DNA of 64,000 nucleotides from the NCBI GenBank assembly GCA_900318035.1, contig ONJC01000005.1, positions 1-64,000 on the forward strand. The letters are read 5' to 3'. Under the pieces are notes generated by a model that had not been told where the DNA came from, did not search any database, and saw nothing but the letters and a program-made list of their open reading frames with translations. Positions within the stretch are counted from its first letter, which is position 1. Each line of letters opens with the position of its first letter. The DNA comes from an uncultured Methanobrevibacter sp. GTDB lineage: Archaea; Methanobacteriota; Methanobacteria; Methanobacteriales; Methanobacteriaceae. A program made the position numbers and the translations under genes. Of the stretch, positions 47,210-57,025 are shown piece by piece.

Positions 47210-48505
47210 ATGGAATTTACAAGACCAAGAGGTACAAGAGATTTCTTATTTGATGAAATGAGACAAAGAAAAAAAGCAGAGCGTACCTTAAGAAACATAT
47301 TCGAAAATTACGGTTATCAAGAAATTAAAACACCTTTATTTGAGGAATTAAAGTTATTTACAACAAAATCCGGAGAAGAAATTGTAAACCAGTTATATAA
47401 CTTTAAAGACAAGTCAGACAGGGAATTGACCTTAAGACCTGAAATTACTGCCCCAGTTGCAAGATTATACCTTAATGAACTTGAAAAGACTTCCGCAAAA
47501 CCTATAAAACTTTATTACTATGGAAGCTGTTTCAGATATGAAAGACCTCAAAAAGGAAGGTTCAGACAATTCTGGCAATTCGGTTGCGAACTGATTGGAG
47601 CCAAATCCCCTCAGGGAGAAGCTGAAGTCATTGCCCTTTGTACCGATGCAATCAACGGACTTGGAATTACAACCGCAGACGTCAATCTCAACCACCTTGG
47701 AATCATAAGGGGACTGTTCAAACACTTTGAAATCACCCAGGAAACCCAAAGGGAAATCATGGTCGTTATCGATAAGGGAGATAAGGACCTGTTAATCGAA
47801 TCCCTGAGTGGGGACGAACCGGTAATTGACAATGACGAGTTAAATCAAATACTGTTAAAATTAATCGACATGGTTGGAGACAAATCCATTTTAAGTGAAG
47901 TTGAAGATTTGCTTGAACCTTATGATGAGCCAAAAGAAGCTTTAAATGAATTTAAACAATTAATTGAACTATTGGAAGCCTTTGACGTTACCAACTACAC
48001 CTTAAATTTAGGCGTTGCAAGAGGACTTGACTACTACACAGGAATCGTGTTTGAAATTTATGTTCCGGAGCTTGGCGCCCAAAAACAGATTTGTGGCGGA
48101 GGGTCATACAACCTCGTCAAACTCTTTGGAGGCCAGGAAGTTGAATCAACCGGTTTTGCACTTGGTTTTGACAGACTGATGAATGCAATTGAAGAGTTGA
48201 CCGACTCAGAAGAGCTGCCTTCACACCTTGATGTTTATGTCGCTCCAATTTCAGATAGCGTAAGGACCAAAGCCTATGAAATAACACAGAAATTAAGAAA
48301 AAACGACATTAAAGCAGATGTTGACCTTAACGGCAAAAAATTCAAAAAGCTGATGAACCATGCAGATAAGATTAAAGTTCCGAAAATGATTATTATCGGC
48401 GAAAAGGATTTGGATGAAGGCAAAGTTACAATAAAGGACATGGTCAGCGGCGAACAGGAACTTGTTGACATTGATGATATTATAAACTACTTGAAAGAGG
48501 AATGA
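47210..48505 (+). CDS. hisS: Histidyl-tRNA synthetase
   Basis: A class II synthetase of 431 residues with motif 1 GTRDFLFDE, motif 2 near CFRYERPQKGRFRQFWQFG, and the His-specific GLDYYTGIVFE. C-terminal anticodon-binding domain from about residue 335. The ATG follows GGAGAG. It overlaps hisI, which suggests a co-transcribed histidine group. Confidence 0.96.
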   Translation: MEFTRPRGTRDFLFDEMRQRKKAERTLRNIFENYGYQEIKTPLFEELKLFTTKSGEEIVNQLYNFKDKSDRELTLRPEITAPVARLYLNELEKTSAKPIKLYYYGSCFRYERPQKGRFRQFWQFGCELIGAKSPQGEAEVIALCTDAINGLGITTADVNLNHLGIIRGLFKHFEITQETQREIMVVIDKGDKDLLIESLSGDEPVIDNDELNQILLKLIDMVGDKSILSEVEDLLEPYDEPKEALNEFKQLIELLEAFDVTNYTLNLGVARGLDYYTGIVFEIYVPELGAQKQICGGGSYNLVKLFGGQEVESTGFALGFDRLMNAIEELTDSEELPSHLDVYVAPISDSVRTKAYEITQKLRKNDIKADVDLNGKKFKKLMNHADKIKVPKMIIIGEKDLDEGKVTIKDMVSGEQELVDIDDIINYLKEE

Positions 48506-48507
48506 AA

Positions 48508-48921
48508 ATGGAAATTAACTTCAGACATGAAATAAATGGCGTTAAAGTAATCACAGCAGTTGCACAGGATGCAGATACAAACCAAATACTGATGCTTGCA
48601 AACATGAACAAGGAAGCATTGATTAAAACAATACAGACCGGCAAAGCACATTACTGGAGTACTTCAAGAAACCAGCTATGGCTTAAGGGAGAATCATCAG
48701 GACATTTCCAGGAAGTTAAAGAGATTCTTGTTGACTGTGACATGGATGCAGTCGTGTTGAAAATCAAACAGACAGGTGCAGCATGCCATGAAGGCTACTT
48801 ATCATGCTTTTTTAGAAAGATCAACACTGACAACGCAATAGATATTGAAGACTTGAAAGATGACGACTTAGAAATAATCTTGGAAAGATTAGTAAATCCA
48901 GATGACGTGTATAAAAAATGA
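48508..48921 (+). CDS. hisI: Phosphoribosyl-AMP cyclohydrolase
   Basis: A protein of about 137 residues with MLANMNKEAL, GKAHYWSTSRNQLW and DCDMDAVVLK, followed by a conserved cysteine motif GAACHEGYLSCFFR with zinc ligands. It carries out the third step of histidine synthesis. ATG 48508 is better spaced from GAGGA than the ATG six bases earlier. It overlaps the PIN-ATPase gene by four bases. Confidence 0.94.
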   Translation: MEINFRHEINGVKVITAVAQDADTNQILMLANMNKEALIKTIQTGKAHYWSTSRNQLWLKGESSGHFQEVKEILVDCDMDAVVLKIKQTGAACHEGYLSCFFRKINTDNAIDIEDLKDDDLEIILERLVNPDDVYKK

Positions 48922-50759
48922 AATGCATAATACCAGATACAAGCGCAGTGATAATAGGCGCTGTAAGCGAATTAATAGAAAACGGAGATTTTGACTATCC
49001 CGAAGTTGTTGTTCCCGAAGCAGTGGTTTGTGAACTTGAACATCAGGCAAATGCCAAAAGGTCTGAAGGGACAAAAGGGCTAGCAGAACTTCAAAAACTA
49101 CAGCAAATGCAGGACGATGGCGAACTGGCCATTACATTCAAAGGCAAACGTCCTACCAATTATGATATCAAATATGCCAAAAGCGGAGAAATCGACAGCA
49201 TCATACGTGACCTGGCAAGATCTGAGTTTGGAACCCTTTTAACAAACGATAAGGTTCAAGCGGAAGTGGCAAAGGCTCAAGGAATTCCTGTTTATTATTT
49301 TGAACAAAAATACGTCCATAAAGCTCTCTCAATAGAAAAATTCTTTGATGACACCACAATGTCTGTGCATTTAAAAGAAAATGTAGTGCCTATGGCTAAA
49401 AAGGGAACACCCGGCCATATTGATTTTGTTCAGCTTTCAGATAAACCTTATTCATACTCCGAACTTAAAGAGATTGTAGACGAGATACTTGACAAAGCAA
49501 AGTCCGATTCAAAAACATATTTGGAATCAGACCTGGAAGGTTCATTTGTAGTCCAGTCAAGGGAATACAGAATATCCATAGCATACCCTCCATTTGCGGA
49601 AGGATTGGAAATTACTGCAGTAAAGCCTGTTGCCAAAATCAGCTTAAAGGAATACAATCTGACAGATAAGCTGCTTGACAGAATCAGAACAAGCGCTGAA
49701 GGAATATTGATTTCAGGTTCACCGGGAGCAGGTAAATCCACCTTTGTACAGGCCATTGCAAACTATTACTCATCAAAATTGAATAAGGTTGTAAAGACAA
49801 TGGAATCACCAAGAGACCTGCAGCTTCCAGACGAAATCACACAATATGCCCCTCTGGAAGGAAGCATGGAAAATACAGCTGACGTATTGCTCCTGGTAAG
49901 GCCGGACTACACAATCTATGATGAGCTCAGGAAAAATACTGACTTCAACATTTTTGCTGACATGAGACTTGCGGGAGTAGGAATGATCGGGGTTGTTCAT
50001 GCAACACGCCCAATTGATGCAATACAGAGAATAGCTTCAAGAGTGGAATTGGGAGTCATTCCTTCAATTGTTGATACAAGCATCTACATTGAAAACGGTA
50101 AAGTCACAAGTGTATATGAAACAAAAATGACCGTTAAAGTTCCTACAGGAATGAAAGAAGCCGATCTTGCAAGACCTGTCATTGAAGTCAGGGATTTTGA
50201 AACAGGAGAGCTTAAAAACGAAATATACACCTACGGTGAGCAGACAATCGTTATGGACATGGATTTGGTAAACGGAGGAGGAAGTTCCGAAACCCAAAAA
50301 TCCTCTGTCGACGTCATTGCCGAAAATGAAATCCTAAGAAAAATAAAAAAGATACTTCCTAAAAAGGCAAAAGTCGATGTCGAAGTCATATCTCCGGACA
50401 GGGCCAACATTTACATTCCCGACGAGTACGTTCCAAAAATCATCGGCAAGAACGGGAAAAGAATTGCTGAAATCGAACGTGACATTGGAATCAGCTTAGG
50501 CGTGGAAGTTATTGACGAAAAACCTGTGAACAAAACCCCAATTGAGGTCGACATTACACACACTCGAAAACAAATGATTTTAGAGCTTGGAAAAGAAAAT
50601 GGAAGGCAGAACTTTGACATTCTCATTGAAGGAGAATACCTGCTTACCGCAACAACCTCCAAAAAGGGAGAAATAAAAATCAAAAATGGAATTGAACTGT
50701 CCGATTTCATCCTGGAAGCGATTGAGATGGGATTGACAATTACAGCAGTTAGAAAATAG
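48918..50759 (+). CDS. PIN-domain P-loop ATPase with KH domain
   Basis: A 613-residue protein of the archaeal PINc/VapC-ATPase family. It has an N-terminal PIN domain (IIPDTSAVIIG), a PilT/VirB11-like ATPase with GSPGAGKST at 267-275, and a KH RNA-binding domain with IIGKNGKRIAEIE at about 508-520. It may be an RNA-processing motor, although no substrate is known. It is translationally coupled to hisI. Confidence 0.88.
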   Translation: MKCIIPDTSAVIIGAVSELIENGDFDYPEVVVPEAVVCELEHQANAKRSEGTKGLAELQKLQQMQDDGELAITFKGKRPTNYDIKYAKSGEIDSIIRDLARSEFGTLLTNDKVQAEVAKAQGIPVYYFEQKYVHKALSIEKFFDDTTMSVHLKENVVPMAKKGTPGHIDFVQLSDKPYSYSELKEIVDEILDKAKSDSKTYLESDLEGSFVVQSREYRISIAYPPFAEGLEITAVKPVAKISLKEYNLTDKLLDRIRTSAEGILISGSPGAGKSTFVQAIANYYSSKLNKVVKTMESPRDLQLPDEITQYAPLEGSMENTADVLLLVRPDYTIYDELRKNTDFNIFADMRLAGVGMIGVVHATRPIDAIQRIASRVELGVIPSIVDTSIYIENGKVTSVYETKMTVKVPTGMKEADLARPVIEVRDFETGELKNEIYTYGEQTIVMDMDLVNGGGSSETQKSSVDVIAENEILRKIKKILPKKAKVDVEVISPDRANIYIPDEYVPKIIGKNGKRIAEIERDIGISLGVEVIDEKPVNKTPIEVDITHTRKQMILELGKENGRQNFDILIEGEYLLTATTSKKGEIKIKNGIELSDFILEAIEMGLTITAVRK

Positions 50760-50766
50760 TGATATC

Positions 50767-51522
50767 ATGAAAATCGGTGCATCAACACTAGCAGGAATAG
50801 AATATCCATTGGAAAAGACATTGGAATTCATTGAAGAATTGGGACTTGAATATGCAGAACTGGTCCATCAGTTCCCATCAGAAAACATTGACGTCAATGT
50901 ATTGGAAAGCTATGATTTGAAATACTCAATTCATGCTCCATTTATGGATATAAACATTGCTGCATTGCAGGACAAAAGCAGATTAAACTCAATAAAGCAA
51001 ATCAAGGACTCAATAGATTTGGCTGGAAAAATCAATGCAGAAGCAGTTGTCGTGCATCCGGGACTTGCCCCGTTTTTGGCCAACAAATATTTCCTCGACA
51101 AGGTTTACCAATATTCAAACGAATCCATTAAGGAACTTGGTGAATACAGTGATGAAATGGGTGTTCTGACCACAATTGAAAACATGCCAACCTTTGACGG
51201 AATGCTTTATCAGAATCTGGCGGATTTAAATGACCTTCTGGTTTCACTTGACATGTCAATGACACTGGACATCGGCCATGCAAACCATGCAAGCTATCCT
51301 CCTGAGGCAATGTATTTTGATTCGATTAAACACATACATGCCCACGATAATTTTGGTGATGATGATGCTCACCTTGCATTAGGTGAAGGCTCTATTGAAT
51401 TAAACACTATCATCAATAATTTTGAGAAAAATAAATTTGATGGCATCTATATCATTGAGGTGAATGATTACGATTCCATTAAAAAAAGTTTCGAATACAT
51501 GAAAGAAAACTTCAAAATCTAA
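50767..51522 (+). CDS. Sugar phosphate isomerase/epimerase-type TIM barrel
   Basis: A 251-residue protein of the AP-endonuclease-2/xylose-isomerase-like fold: HAPFMDINIA, VVVHPGLAP, TIENMP, LDIGHANH, and HIHAHDNFGDDD carry the metal-binding His/Asp/Glu set. The substrate is not known. Seven bases follow the PIN-ATPase stop. Its stop abuts the convergent Hef gene. Confidence 0.82.
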   Translation: MKIGASTLAGIEYPLEKTLEFIEELGLEYAELVHQFPSENIDVNVLESYDLKYSIHAPFMDINIAALQDKSRLNSIKQIKDSIDLAGKINAEAVVVHPGLAPFLANKYFLDKVYQYSNESIKELGEYSDEMGVLTTIENMPTFDGMLYQNLADLNDLLVSLDMSMTLDIGHANHASYPPEAMYFDSIKHIHAHDNFGDDDAHLALGEGSIELNTIINNFEKNKFDGIYIIEVNDYDSIKKSFEYMKENFKI

Positions 51523-51545
51523 TTAAAGAAGTTTCTTTTCTTTTA
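51501..51545. terminator. Bidirectional hairpin spanning two stop codons
   Basis: GAAAGAAAACTTC (51501-51513) and GAAGTTTCTTTTC (51528-51540) pair at 11 of 13 positions. The loop contains the adjacent stop codons of the TIM-barrel gene and Hef. A T-rich tract follows on the plus strand. Confidence 0.5.
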
Positions 51546-53841
51546 TTTCATTTTCAAAGTATAAATATTTGGATTCAACTACTTTTCTTATATTTTTAGC
51601 TGTTTTTTTACCGATACCCTCAACTTCCTGAAGTTCACTTTCAGAAGCTTTGATTACATTTTCCACAGTACCGAAGTGCTTAAGCAAGTTTTTGGCATTG
51701 ACGGGACCTATATTGGGCAATGACTCAATAATGAATAGCTGCTGTTCCCACATACTTGTAGGTTTTTTATCTGTTCTGATTTGTATATTGACCTTATCAC
51801 CGCTTTGCTCACGAACAGCTATTCTTTTAATCATAGCGGCAGTATCCTCAGAGTTTCTTGTTGGAATGATGCTGATGCCGAAATCGATTGCAATAGCTGC
51901 AATGGTTCCCCTTACTGCATTCGGATGCAACATGCCGTTGTAGATGTCATCACCTTCCAAAATAAGAAGCGGACGTTTGAACTCTTCGGACAATTCACGT
52001 GCCTGTTTGAACAGCCTCTTATCAATTATTGAATCGACAAAATCCTTTGCGGTTTTCCTTTCGATAACCACTTCATCGCTCACCTGATAATCTCCGACCG
52101 CCATTGACCTGATTTGAACGTCAATTTCCATTTCGGACAGATGCCTGATGACCTTGGAGTTGCCTTCCCTTGAATCGGCGAAAACAACAGGGTTGGATTT
52201 TTCAACCTTTGGCCTGTCGATGACTTTAATTCTCTTCTGATTCTCCATTCTCTCAACAGCAGAGGCATTCAACTCTTCCAAAACTTTAGGGTCAATAAGC
52301 TGGTATTTCATGTGCTCCTCTTTTCTAACGCTTGCCCAGTAATAAGCCTCATCCCTTGTTCCGTTTGTAATCAATACCTTTACACGGCCTGTTCTTTTAC
52401 GGCCTGTTCTGCCTCTCCTTTGAATCATACGAACTTCTGATGGGACTGGCTCATATAAAATAACCAAATCTACAGCAGGAATATCAATGCCCTCTTCAGC
52501 AACGCTTGTTGATAACAGAACATCATACTCTCCCATTCTAAATGATTTGATAATGGCTTTCTGTTCCTTCTGAGTAAGACCCTTTTCACCATCCTTTGCA
52601 GCCTGACCGAAGAACTTGGCTGATTTGATGCCTTCCTTCTCAAGCTTCTGGTGAATCATCTCCAAAGTATCCCTGTATTGTGTAAATACAATGACTTTTG
52701 AAGACTTTTCATCTTTTTCTTTAAACCTTGTGGATTGGAGTTTTGTCTGGCCGTCATCAGCACCCAGTTCCTTTTTTAAGATATTGGTTACTTCACGAAG
52801 TTTAGGATGTTCCCAACCGTGTTTTTCAGCCTCACGGGCCATTTTAACTGCTCTTCCAAAATTGTCATCCCACATTAAGGATTTGGCCGCTTTAGTCCTT
52901 TTCTTTCGCAAACGGGCAATATACTTATTGAAAGTCTGGATTCCCTGAGTTTCTATCAGCTCCTGGGAATGTTGAATATTGATTACCGCACTTAAAATTG
53001 AAATGGCCTGGAAAAGATCCTTGTCCGGATTGACGGACCTTGCAATTTCACCCTGAATCCTTCCTCTTGCCTTTAGAATATCCACCTTACCGACGGAAAC
53101 CGTTCTGATTACTCCCATGTTCTTTAATGCTTTAAGTCTTACTTTCAGGGCCTTGTCAATGTATTTTTTTATTTTTTCAAGCTCACTGCTCATTTTAACT
53201 CTGACCCAGTCAATTTCAACCGGATTGAAGTATGGCCTTACATCAGAATCCTGTTCTGTTTTAACTACGATATTCTGAATGTATAGATTTTCACACACTT
53301 CCTTGATTTTTGACTTGTCAGAGCCGGGAGATGCGGTAAGGCCCAAAATTAGATTATAATTTGATTCCTGAACATAACGGGAAGCAAGATAAACATAGGA
53401 GTATGCCCCAACGCCATGGTGGCATTCGTCAAAAACAATAAGTGAAACGTTGCTTAAATCATAACGTCCGTTCAACAAATCTGATTCAACTGTCTGTGGA
53501 GTTGCACAGATTACTCTGGATTCCTCCCATCTTTTAACCCTCTCATCTGTCTTGATTGCTCCTGTTATTGATGAGCAGGGCAGGGTTAAAAATTCCTTAA
53601 AGCTGTCTTCATGCTGAATAGCTAGCGGTTTTGACGGTGCCAATATAAGCACTTTTGAATTTTTCACCTTCTGCAGTCTGTCTGCAGCCACCAGGATTGC
53701 AACAATTGTTTTACCCAGTGCAGTAGGTGCGACAACCATCGTATTTCCCTTTTTTAAAACATCCCCCGCTAAAACCTGCTGATATAATCTGGATTCTATG
53801 GAATCTTTTTTAATTAAAGGATGTGAAATATAACTAGCCAT
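51523..53841 (-). CDS. hef: Hef helicase-nuclease
   Basis: About 772 residues. Superfamily 2 helicase domain with APTALGKT and FDECHHG, and a C-terminal helicase half with EEGIDIPAVD and QRRGRTGR. It is followed by an XPF/ERCC4 nuclease domain (FADSREGN, GDYQVSDEVVIERKTAKDF) and tandem helix-hairpin-helix motifs. It repairs stalled replication forks. The longest frame starts at 53907, but ATG 53841 has AGAAGG in front and gives the usual MASYISHPLI N-terminus. Confidence 0.95.
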   Translation of the reverse strand: MASYISHPLIKKDSIESRLYQQVLAGDVLKKGNTMVVAPTALGKTIVAILVAADRLQKVKNSKVLILAPSKPLAIQHEDSFKEFLTLPCSSITGAIKTDERVKRWEESRVICATPQTVESDLLNGRYDLSNVSLIVFDECHHGVGAYSYVYLASRYVQESNYNLILGLTASPGSDKSKIKEVCENLYIQNIVVKTEQDSDVRPYFNPVEIDWVRVKMSSELEKIKKYIDKALKVRLKALKNMGVIRTVSVGKVDILKARGRIQGEIARSVNPDKDLFQAISILSAVINIQHSQELIETQGIQTFNKYIARLRKKRTKAAKSLMWDDNFGRAVKMAREAEKHGWEHPKLREVTNILKKELGADDGQTKLQSTRFKEKDEKSSKVIVFTQYRDTLEMIHQKLEKEGIKSAKFFGQAAKDGEKGLTQKEQKAIIKSFRMGEYDVLLSTSVAEEGIDIPAVDLVILYEPVPSEVRMIQRRGRTGRKRTGRVKVLITNGTRDEAYYWASVRKEEHMKYQLIDPKVLEELNASAVERMENQKRIKVIDRPKVEKSNPVVFADSREGNSKVIRHLSEMEIDVQIRSMAVGDYQVSDEVVIERKTAKDFVDSIIDKRLFKQARELSEEFKRPLLILEGDDIYNGMLHPNAVRGTIAAIAIDFGISIIPTRNSEDTAAMIKRIAVREQSGDKVNIQIRTDKKPTSMWEQQLFIIESLPNIGPVNAKNLLKHFGTVENVIKASESELQEVEGIGKKTAKNIRKVVESKYLYFENEIKEKKLL

Positions 53842-53925
53842 AAGAAAACCTTCTGATTTAAAAAATGAGTTTATACCAATAACCCTTATTATGATATTAT
53901 TTTTCAATGCTTATAAAGGATTAGT

Positions 53926-53953
53926 GAGAGCATTTGATGAGTAATATTGCCAC
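53926..53953 (+). repeat. Dispersed intergenic repeat, copy 5
   Basis: GAGAGCATTTGATGAGTAAT followed by ATTGCC, with a TATA-like TTATAAAGG about ten bases before. It lies between the divergent start of Hef and the end of the Mur-type ligase gene. No same-strand gene follows until 60659; the frame that begins in the repeat runs antisense through the ligase and is not a gene. Confidence 0.6.
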
Positions 53954-54022
53954 TGAAAGATTAAATTATCTGGCGAATTTAGAAAAAGTGAAGAATAATA
54001 TTATTTTTAGAGAAAAACAACA

Positions 54023-55531
54023 TTATAAGTCAAAAATAATGGATTTGTACTTGGTAGCGGCTTCACCAATAGCTATAACCATTTCACAATCCAAGTTTAT
54101 AGCTTTTCTTAAACCGTCACGCACTTCTTCTTCAGATGCACCCAATGTCCCCTTTTTTTCAAAGTCATCGACATGGTTTAAAAATATTCTGTCATTCAGT
54201 TTAGGGTTGGCCCTCAACTTTTCCAGAGCTACCTTTTGAGATGCGACTGAAGCAGGAACAATGAATTTGGAGAACTTTAACACACTGTTGAATATGTCAA
54301 GATCACCAACATGACCGGATTCTGATGAGACTGTTATGACTGTTGTAAAATCGCCGAATAACTTTTTAAACTCTTTAAGTACAGTCTCCACACCCGCAGG
54401 ATTGTGGGCATAATCAACGAAAATGTCTTTTCCTTTAACCTCACCAACTTCCTCCATTCTTCCGCTGACACCAGTGAAGCTGGCGATGGAAGGCAATATC
54501 TTATCATACGGCAGGTCAAGGAATTCGTGAGCTGCAATAATAACTCCAGTTAGGTTGTAGACGTTATGAAGTCCATCAACACCCATTTTTACTGTCAGTT
54601 TTTCTGTTGGAGTGTGTAAATCGAAAGTTCTGTTTGGAAGATCCACATTTGTAGCTATGTAGTCAACCTGAGGAGTGGTTATGCCGCATTTGCAGAAGTA
54701 ATAGCCGCAACCTGAAATTATTTCCTTAACTGCTATTTCATTACCGCAAACACATTCCTTCATACCGATGGACTCAGGAAGTTCATCCACACCGAATGTG
54801 ATGACCTCGCCTTTAAAGTCAAGTTCGCGTAAAAGTCCCATGATTGTCGGATCATGACCGTTGACAATCAGCTGGCCCAAACCGAGCTCAGAAATGAATT
54901 CACCTTTGACATTAGCATAATCCATAAAGCTTCCAAGGTCATTCAAGTGATCAGGAGTGATGTTTGTAATCAAACCGGATGCCATGTCAGTATTTTTGAC
55001 AATCCTTCCGACAGTTCCCGGAACGCCGAAGGTTCCGACTTCAAGAATGCCAACATCCCCATCCAGCCTTGACTGCAGTATAGGAATGAATTCAGCATTG
55101 CCCTGCATGCCTTCAAGATCATGTTCACAGGGCTTGATTCCATTATCATAAGCAATTCTTTTAAGAAGTGTTGTTGTGGTTGTTTTACCGTTGGTGCCTG
55201 TAATTCCAAATACTGGCTTTTCGGGCTTGATCATGTCAATAATGTCGTATATTTCCAAAATTGGCTTTTCGCAATTCTTTAATATTTCAGCATCTTTTGA
55301 CATGCTTGCAGGAGGAATTATATAATCCGCCTTCTTGAAAAATGATTCTGGAGTCTGTCCATAATAAACGTCAATATCATAACCTTCTAAAGCCTTTGCG
55401 AATCTGCAATCCTTTTTAAATGTTACATCTGTTCCTATAACATTATAACCTCTTTGCTTAAGAATTCTGGCAATTAAATTACCATTGGCACCGCAAACAC
55501 CAATGACTCCGAAGGTCTTATTTTTATTCAT
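54023..55531 (-). CDS. Mur-type ligase, pseudomurein pMurE-like
   Basis: A 502-residue ATP-dependent peptide ligase with GITGTNGKTTTT at about 112-123, the middle-domain motif NITPDHLNDLG, and DYAHNP in the C-terminal domain. A cysteine-rich insertion (CVCGNE, CGYYFCKCG) near residue 265-290 would suit a zinc site, a feature of archaeal members. In pseudomurein-containing methanogens this protein adds amino acids to the cell-wall peptide. It overlaps the upstream ligase gene by eight bases. Confidence 0.85.
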   Translation of the reverse strand: MNKNKTFGVIGVCGANGNLIARILKQRGYNVIGTDVTFKKDCRFAKALEGYDIDVYYGQTPESFFKKADYIIPPASMSKDAEILKNCEKPILEIYDIIDMIKPEKPVFGITGTNGKTTTTTLLKRIAYDNGIKPCEHDLEGMQGNAEFIPILQSRLDGDVGILEVGTFGVPGTVGRIVKNTDMASGLITNITPDHLNDLGSFMDYANVKGEFISELGLGQLIVNGHDPTIMGLLRELDFKGEVITFGVDELPESIGMKECVCGNEIAVKEIISGCGYYFCKCGITTPQVDYIATNVDLPNRTFDLHTPTEKLTVKMGVDGLHNVYNLTGVIIAAHEFLDLPYDKILPSIASFTGVSGRMEEVGEVKGKDIFVDYAHNPAGVETVLKEFKKLFGDFTTVITVSSESGHVGDLDIFNSVLKFSKFIVPASVASQKVALEKLRANPKLNDRIFLNHVDDFEKKGTLGASEEEVRDGLRKAINLDCEMVIAIGEAATKYKSIIFDL

Positions 55532-56909
55532 ATTTTTTGCTCCCCTCTTCTAATCCTTTCATGATTTTATCCACTGTAGTAAGCCTGTCGTAAGCTATGA
55601 GAGGACCCATATGTAAAATGATATCACCAGGTCTTGAATATTTGAATGTTTCACAGGCAGCTACCTTTATATTTTCAACGGCTATCTTTTCAATGTCAGG
55701 ATTGGAAATTGCATCGAGAATCTCCTGAGCCGCTTCCATTTCAACCTCTTGAGTTACTTCATTAAATCCGCTTGCTATTACTGCCTTGATATCATAGTTG
55801 CTTACTAATTCGCCAACTTCAGCCTTATCCCTTACAGATAATGTATCAAAATGATCGAGGAATAACACTACACTTTCATCCTTAAAATAGTCCAATGTAA
55901 TTTTCATTCCGTCATATAAAAATGCGGAATCCAGAATTACCTTTCTTCCGTTGTAATCTCCAACATCCTCCATGTGTGCAGGCAATCCTTTAAATACTGT
56001 CAGCGCATCAGTAATGTCTTTTTCACTGACGCCGTATGTCAATGCCGCTGCAGATGCCGCAACTGAGTTTTCAAAGAAATAGCTCATCATGTAAAATGGG
56101 GTTGTAAATTCCACATCCTTTGATTTTATTGTCAATGATTTTTCCCCAACAGTTCCCTTGAAGTCCACATCCTCATCCAATGCATAATAGATTGCATCAT
56201 CTCGAACGCCTTCGATAATGTCACGGCAGGAATTGTTTGCAATGAATGTTTCGCTCATTGCCTGCAGGATTAGTTTGCGCTGCTGATATTTTTCAAGGGA
56301 GCCTCCGAATTCAGACAGGTGATCCTCTGCAATATTTGTCAAAAGACCTATTTTGACATTCAATCTATTTAGAAGACCGATTGTGCCATGAGGAAGTTCA
56401 AAAATAGCTATATCACAATCATCAGCTTTTCCTTTTACAATACCGTCGATGATAGCTTCTGAAACCAGGTTGTTTACAAGTGATGAACAGGACCATACTT
56501 TAAATCCTGCCTGTTTGAAAAGGCTTGTAGTTATGAAGGTTGTTGTTGTTTTGCCCATAGTTCCTGTGATGCCTATTATATCGACAGGAATCAGATCATT
56601 GACTATTTTGGAAAATTCTTCATTGGTTAAGACTTTTAGATTTGAATTTTTAACTTTTTGAGCTATCAGGGCGGAATCCGGTAATGTCGGCGGCATATAC
56701 ACCGCATCAAATCCTTCTGTTGATGGGTCTTTATTAGGCAGGTCTAGAATAACACCTTCCTTTTCCATTTCTATTAAACTTCTTTGAAATTCAATTTTAA
56801 ATTCTGAAATATCTTTTAAATCAGTTATTACAACTTTATGACCCAAATAATTTAGCAATCTTGCAACAGGCCTACTAGCATTTCCGGCACCAACAACTAA
56901 GTAATTCAT
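55524..56909 (-). CDS. Mur-type ligase, pseudomurein pMurC-like
   Basis: A 461-residue protein with an N-terminal Rossmann-like VGAGNASRPVARLL, P-loop ITGTMGKTTTT at about 113-123, and TNIAEDHLSEFGG. The C-terminal domain is less conserved. GAGGAAGA precedes the ATG. It overlaps the next ligase, so the two act in the same pathway. Which residue each ligase adds is inferred from related pairs and not from sequence here. Confidence 0.82.
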   Translation of the reverse strand: MNYLVVGAGNASRPVARLLNYLGHKVVITDLKDISEFKIEFQRSLIEMEKEGVILDLPNKDPSTEGFDAVYMPPTLPDSALIAQKVKNSNLKVLTNEEFSKIVNDLIPVDIIGITGTMGKTTTTFITTSLFKQAGFKVWSCSSLVNNLVSEAIIDGIVKGKADDCDIAIFELPHGTIGLLNRLNVKIGLLTNIAEDHLSEFGGSLEKYQQRKLILQAMSETFIANNSCRDIIEGVRDDAIYYALDEDVDFKGTVGEKSLTIKSKDVEFTTPFYMMSYFFENSVAASAAALTYGVSEKDITDALTVFKGLPAHMEDVGDYNGRKVILDSAFLYDGMKITLDYFKDESVVLFLDHFDTLSVRDKAEVGELVSNYDIKAVIASGFNEVTQEVEMEAAQEILDAISNPDIEKIAVENIKVAACETFKYSRPGDIILHMGPLIAYDRLTTVDKIMKGLEEGSKKYE

Positions 56910-56978
56910 AAAAAGTCTTCCTCATAATTTCTATTGGTATAATTTATAGATGTCATGTAATTTAAAGTTTATAAGTTT

Positions 56979-57025
56979 TAAAAAAAAGAGTTTGAGAAAA
57001 CTTATTCAAACTGAATAAGGTTTTC
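56979..57025 (-). terminator. Hairpin terminator overlapping the dehydratase stop codon
   Basis: On the minus strand GAAAACCTTATTC and GAATAAGTTTTC pair around a five-base loop (56996-57025), and the hairpin runs into a T-tract at 56981-56989. The TAA stop of the dehydratase gene lies in the second arm. Confidence 0.65.

Noticed and set aside
53926-53980. C/D-box guide RNA (TTTGATGA ... CTGA)
   Set aside because: Only one of the five repeat copies has a CTGA at the right distance, so the box pattern is probably chance.
53934-54239. 101-residue plus-strand frame starting in a repeat copy
   Set aside because: It runs antisense through the 3' end of the Mur-type ligase and has no features of its own.
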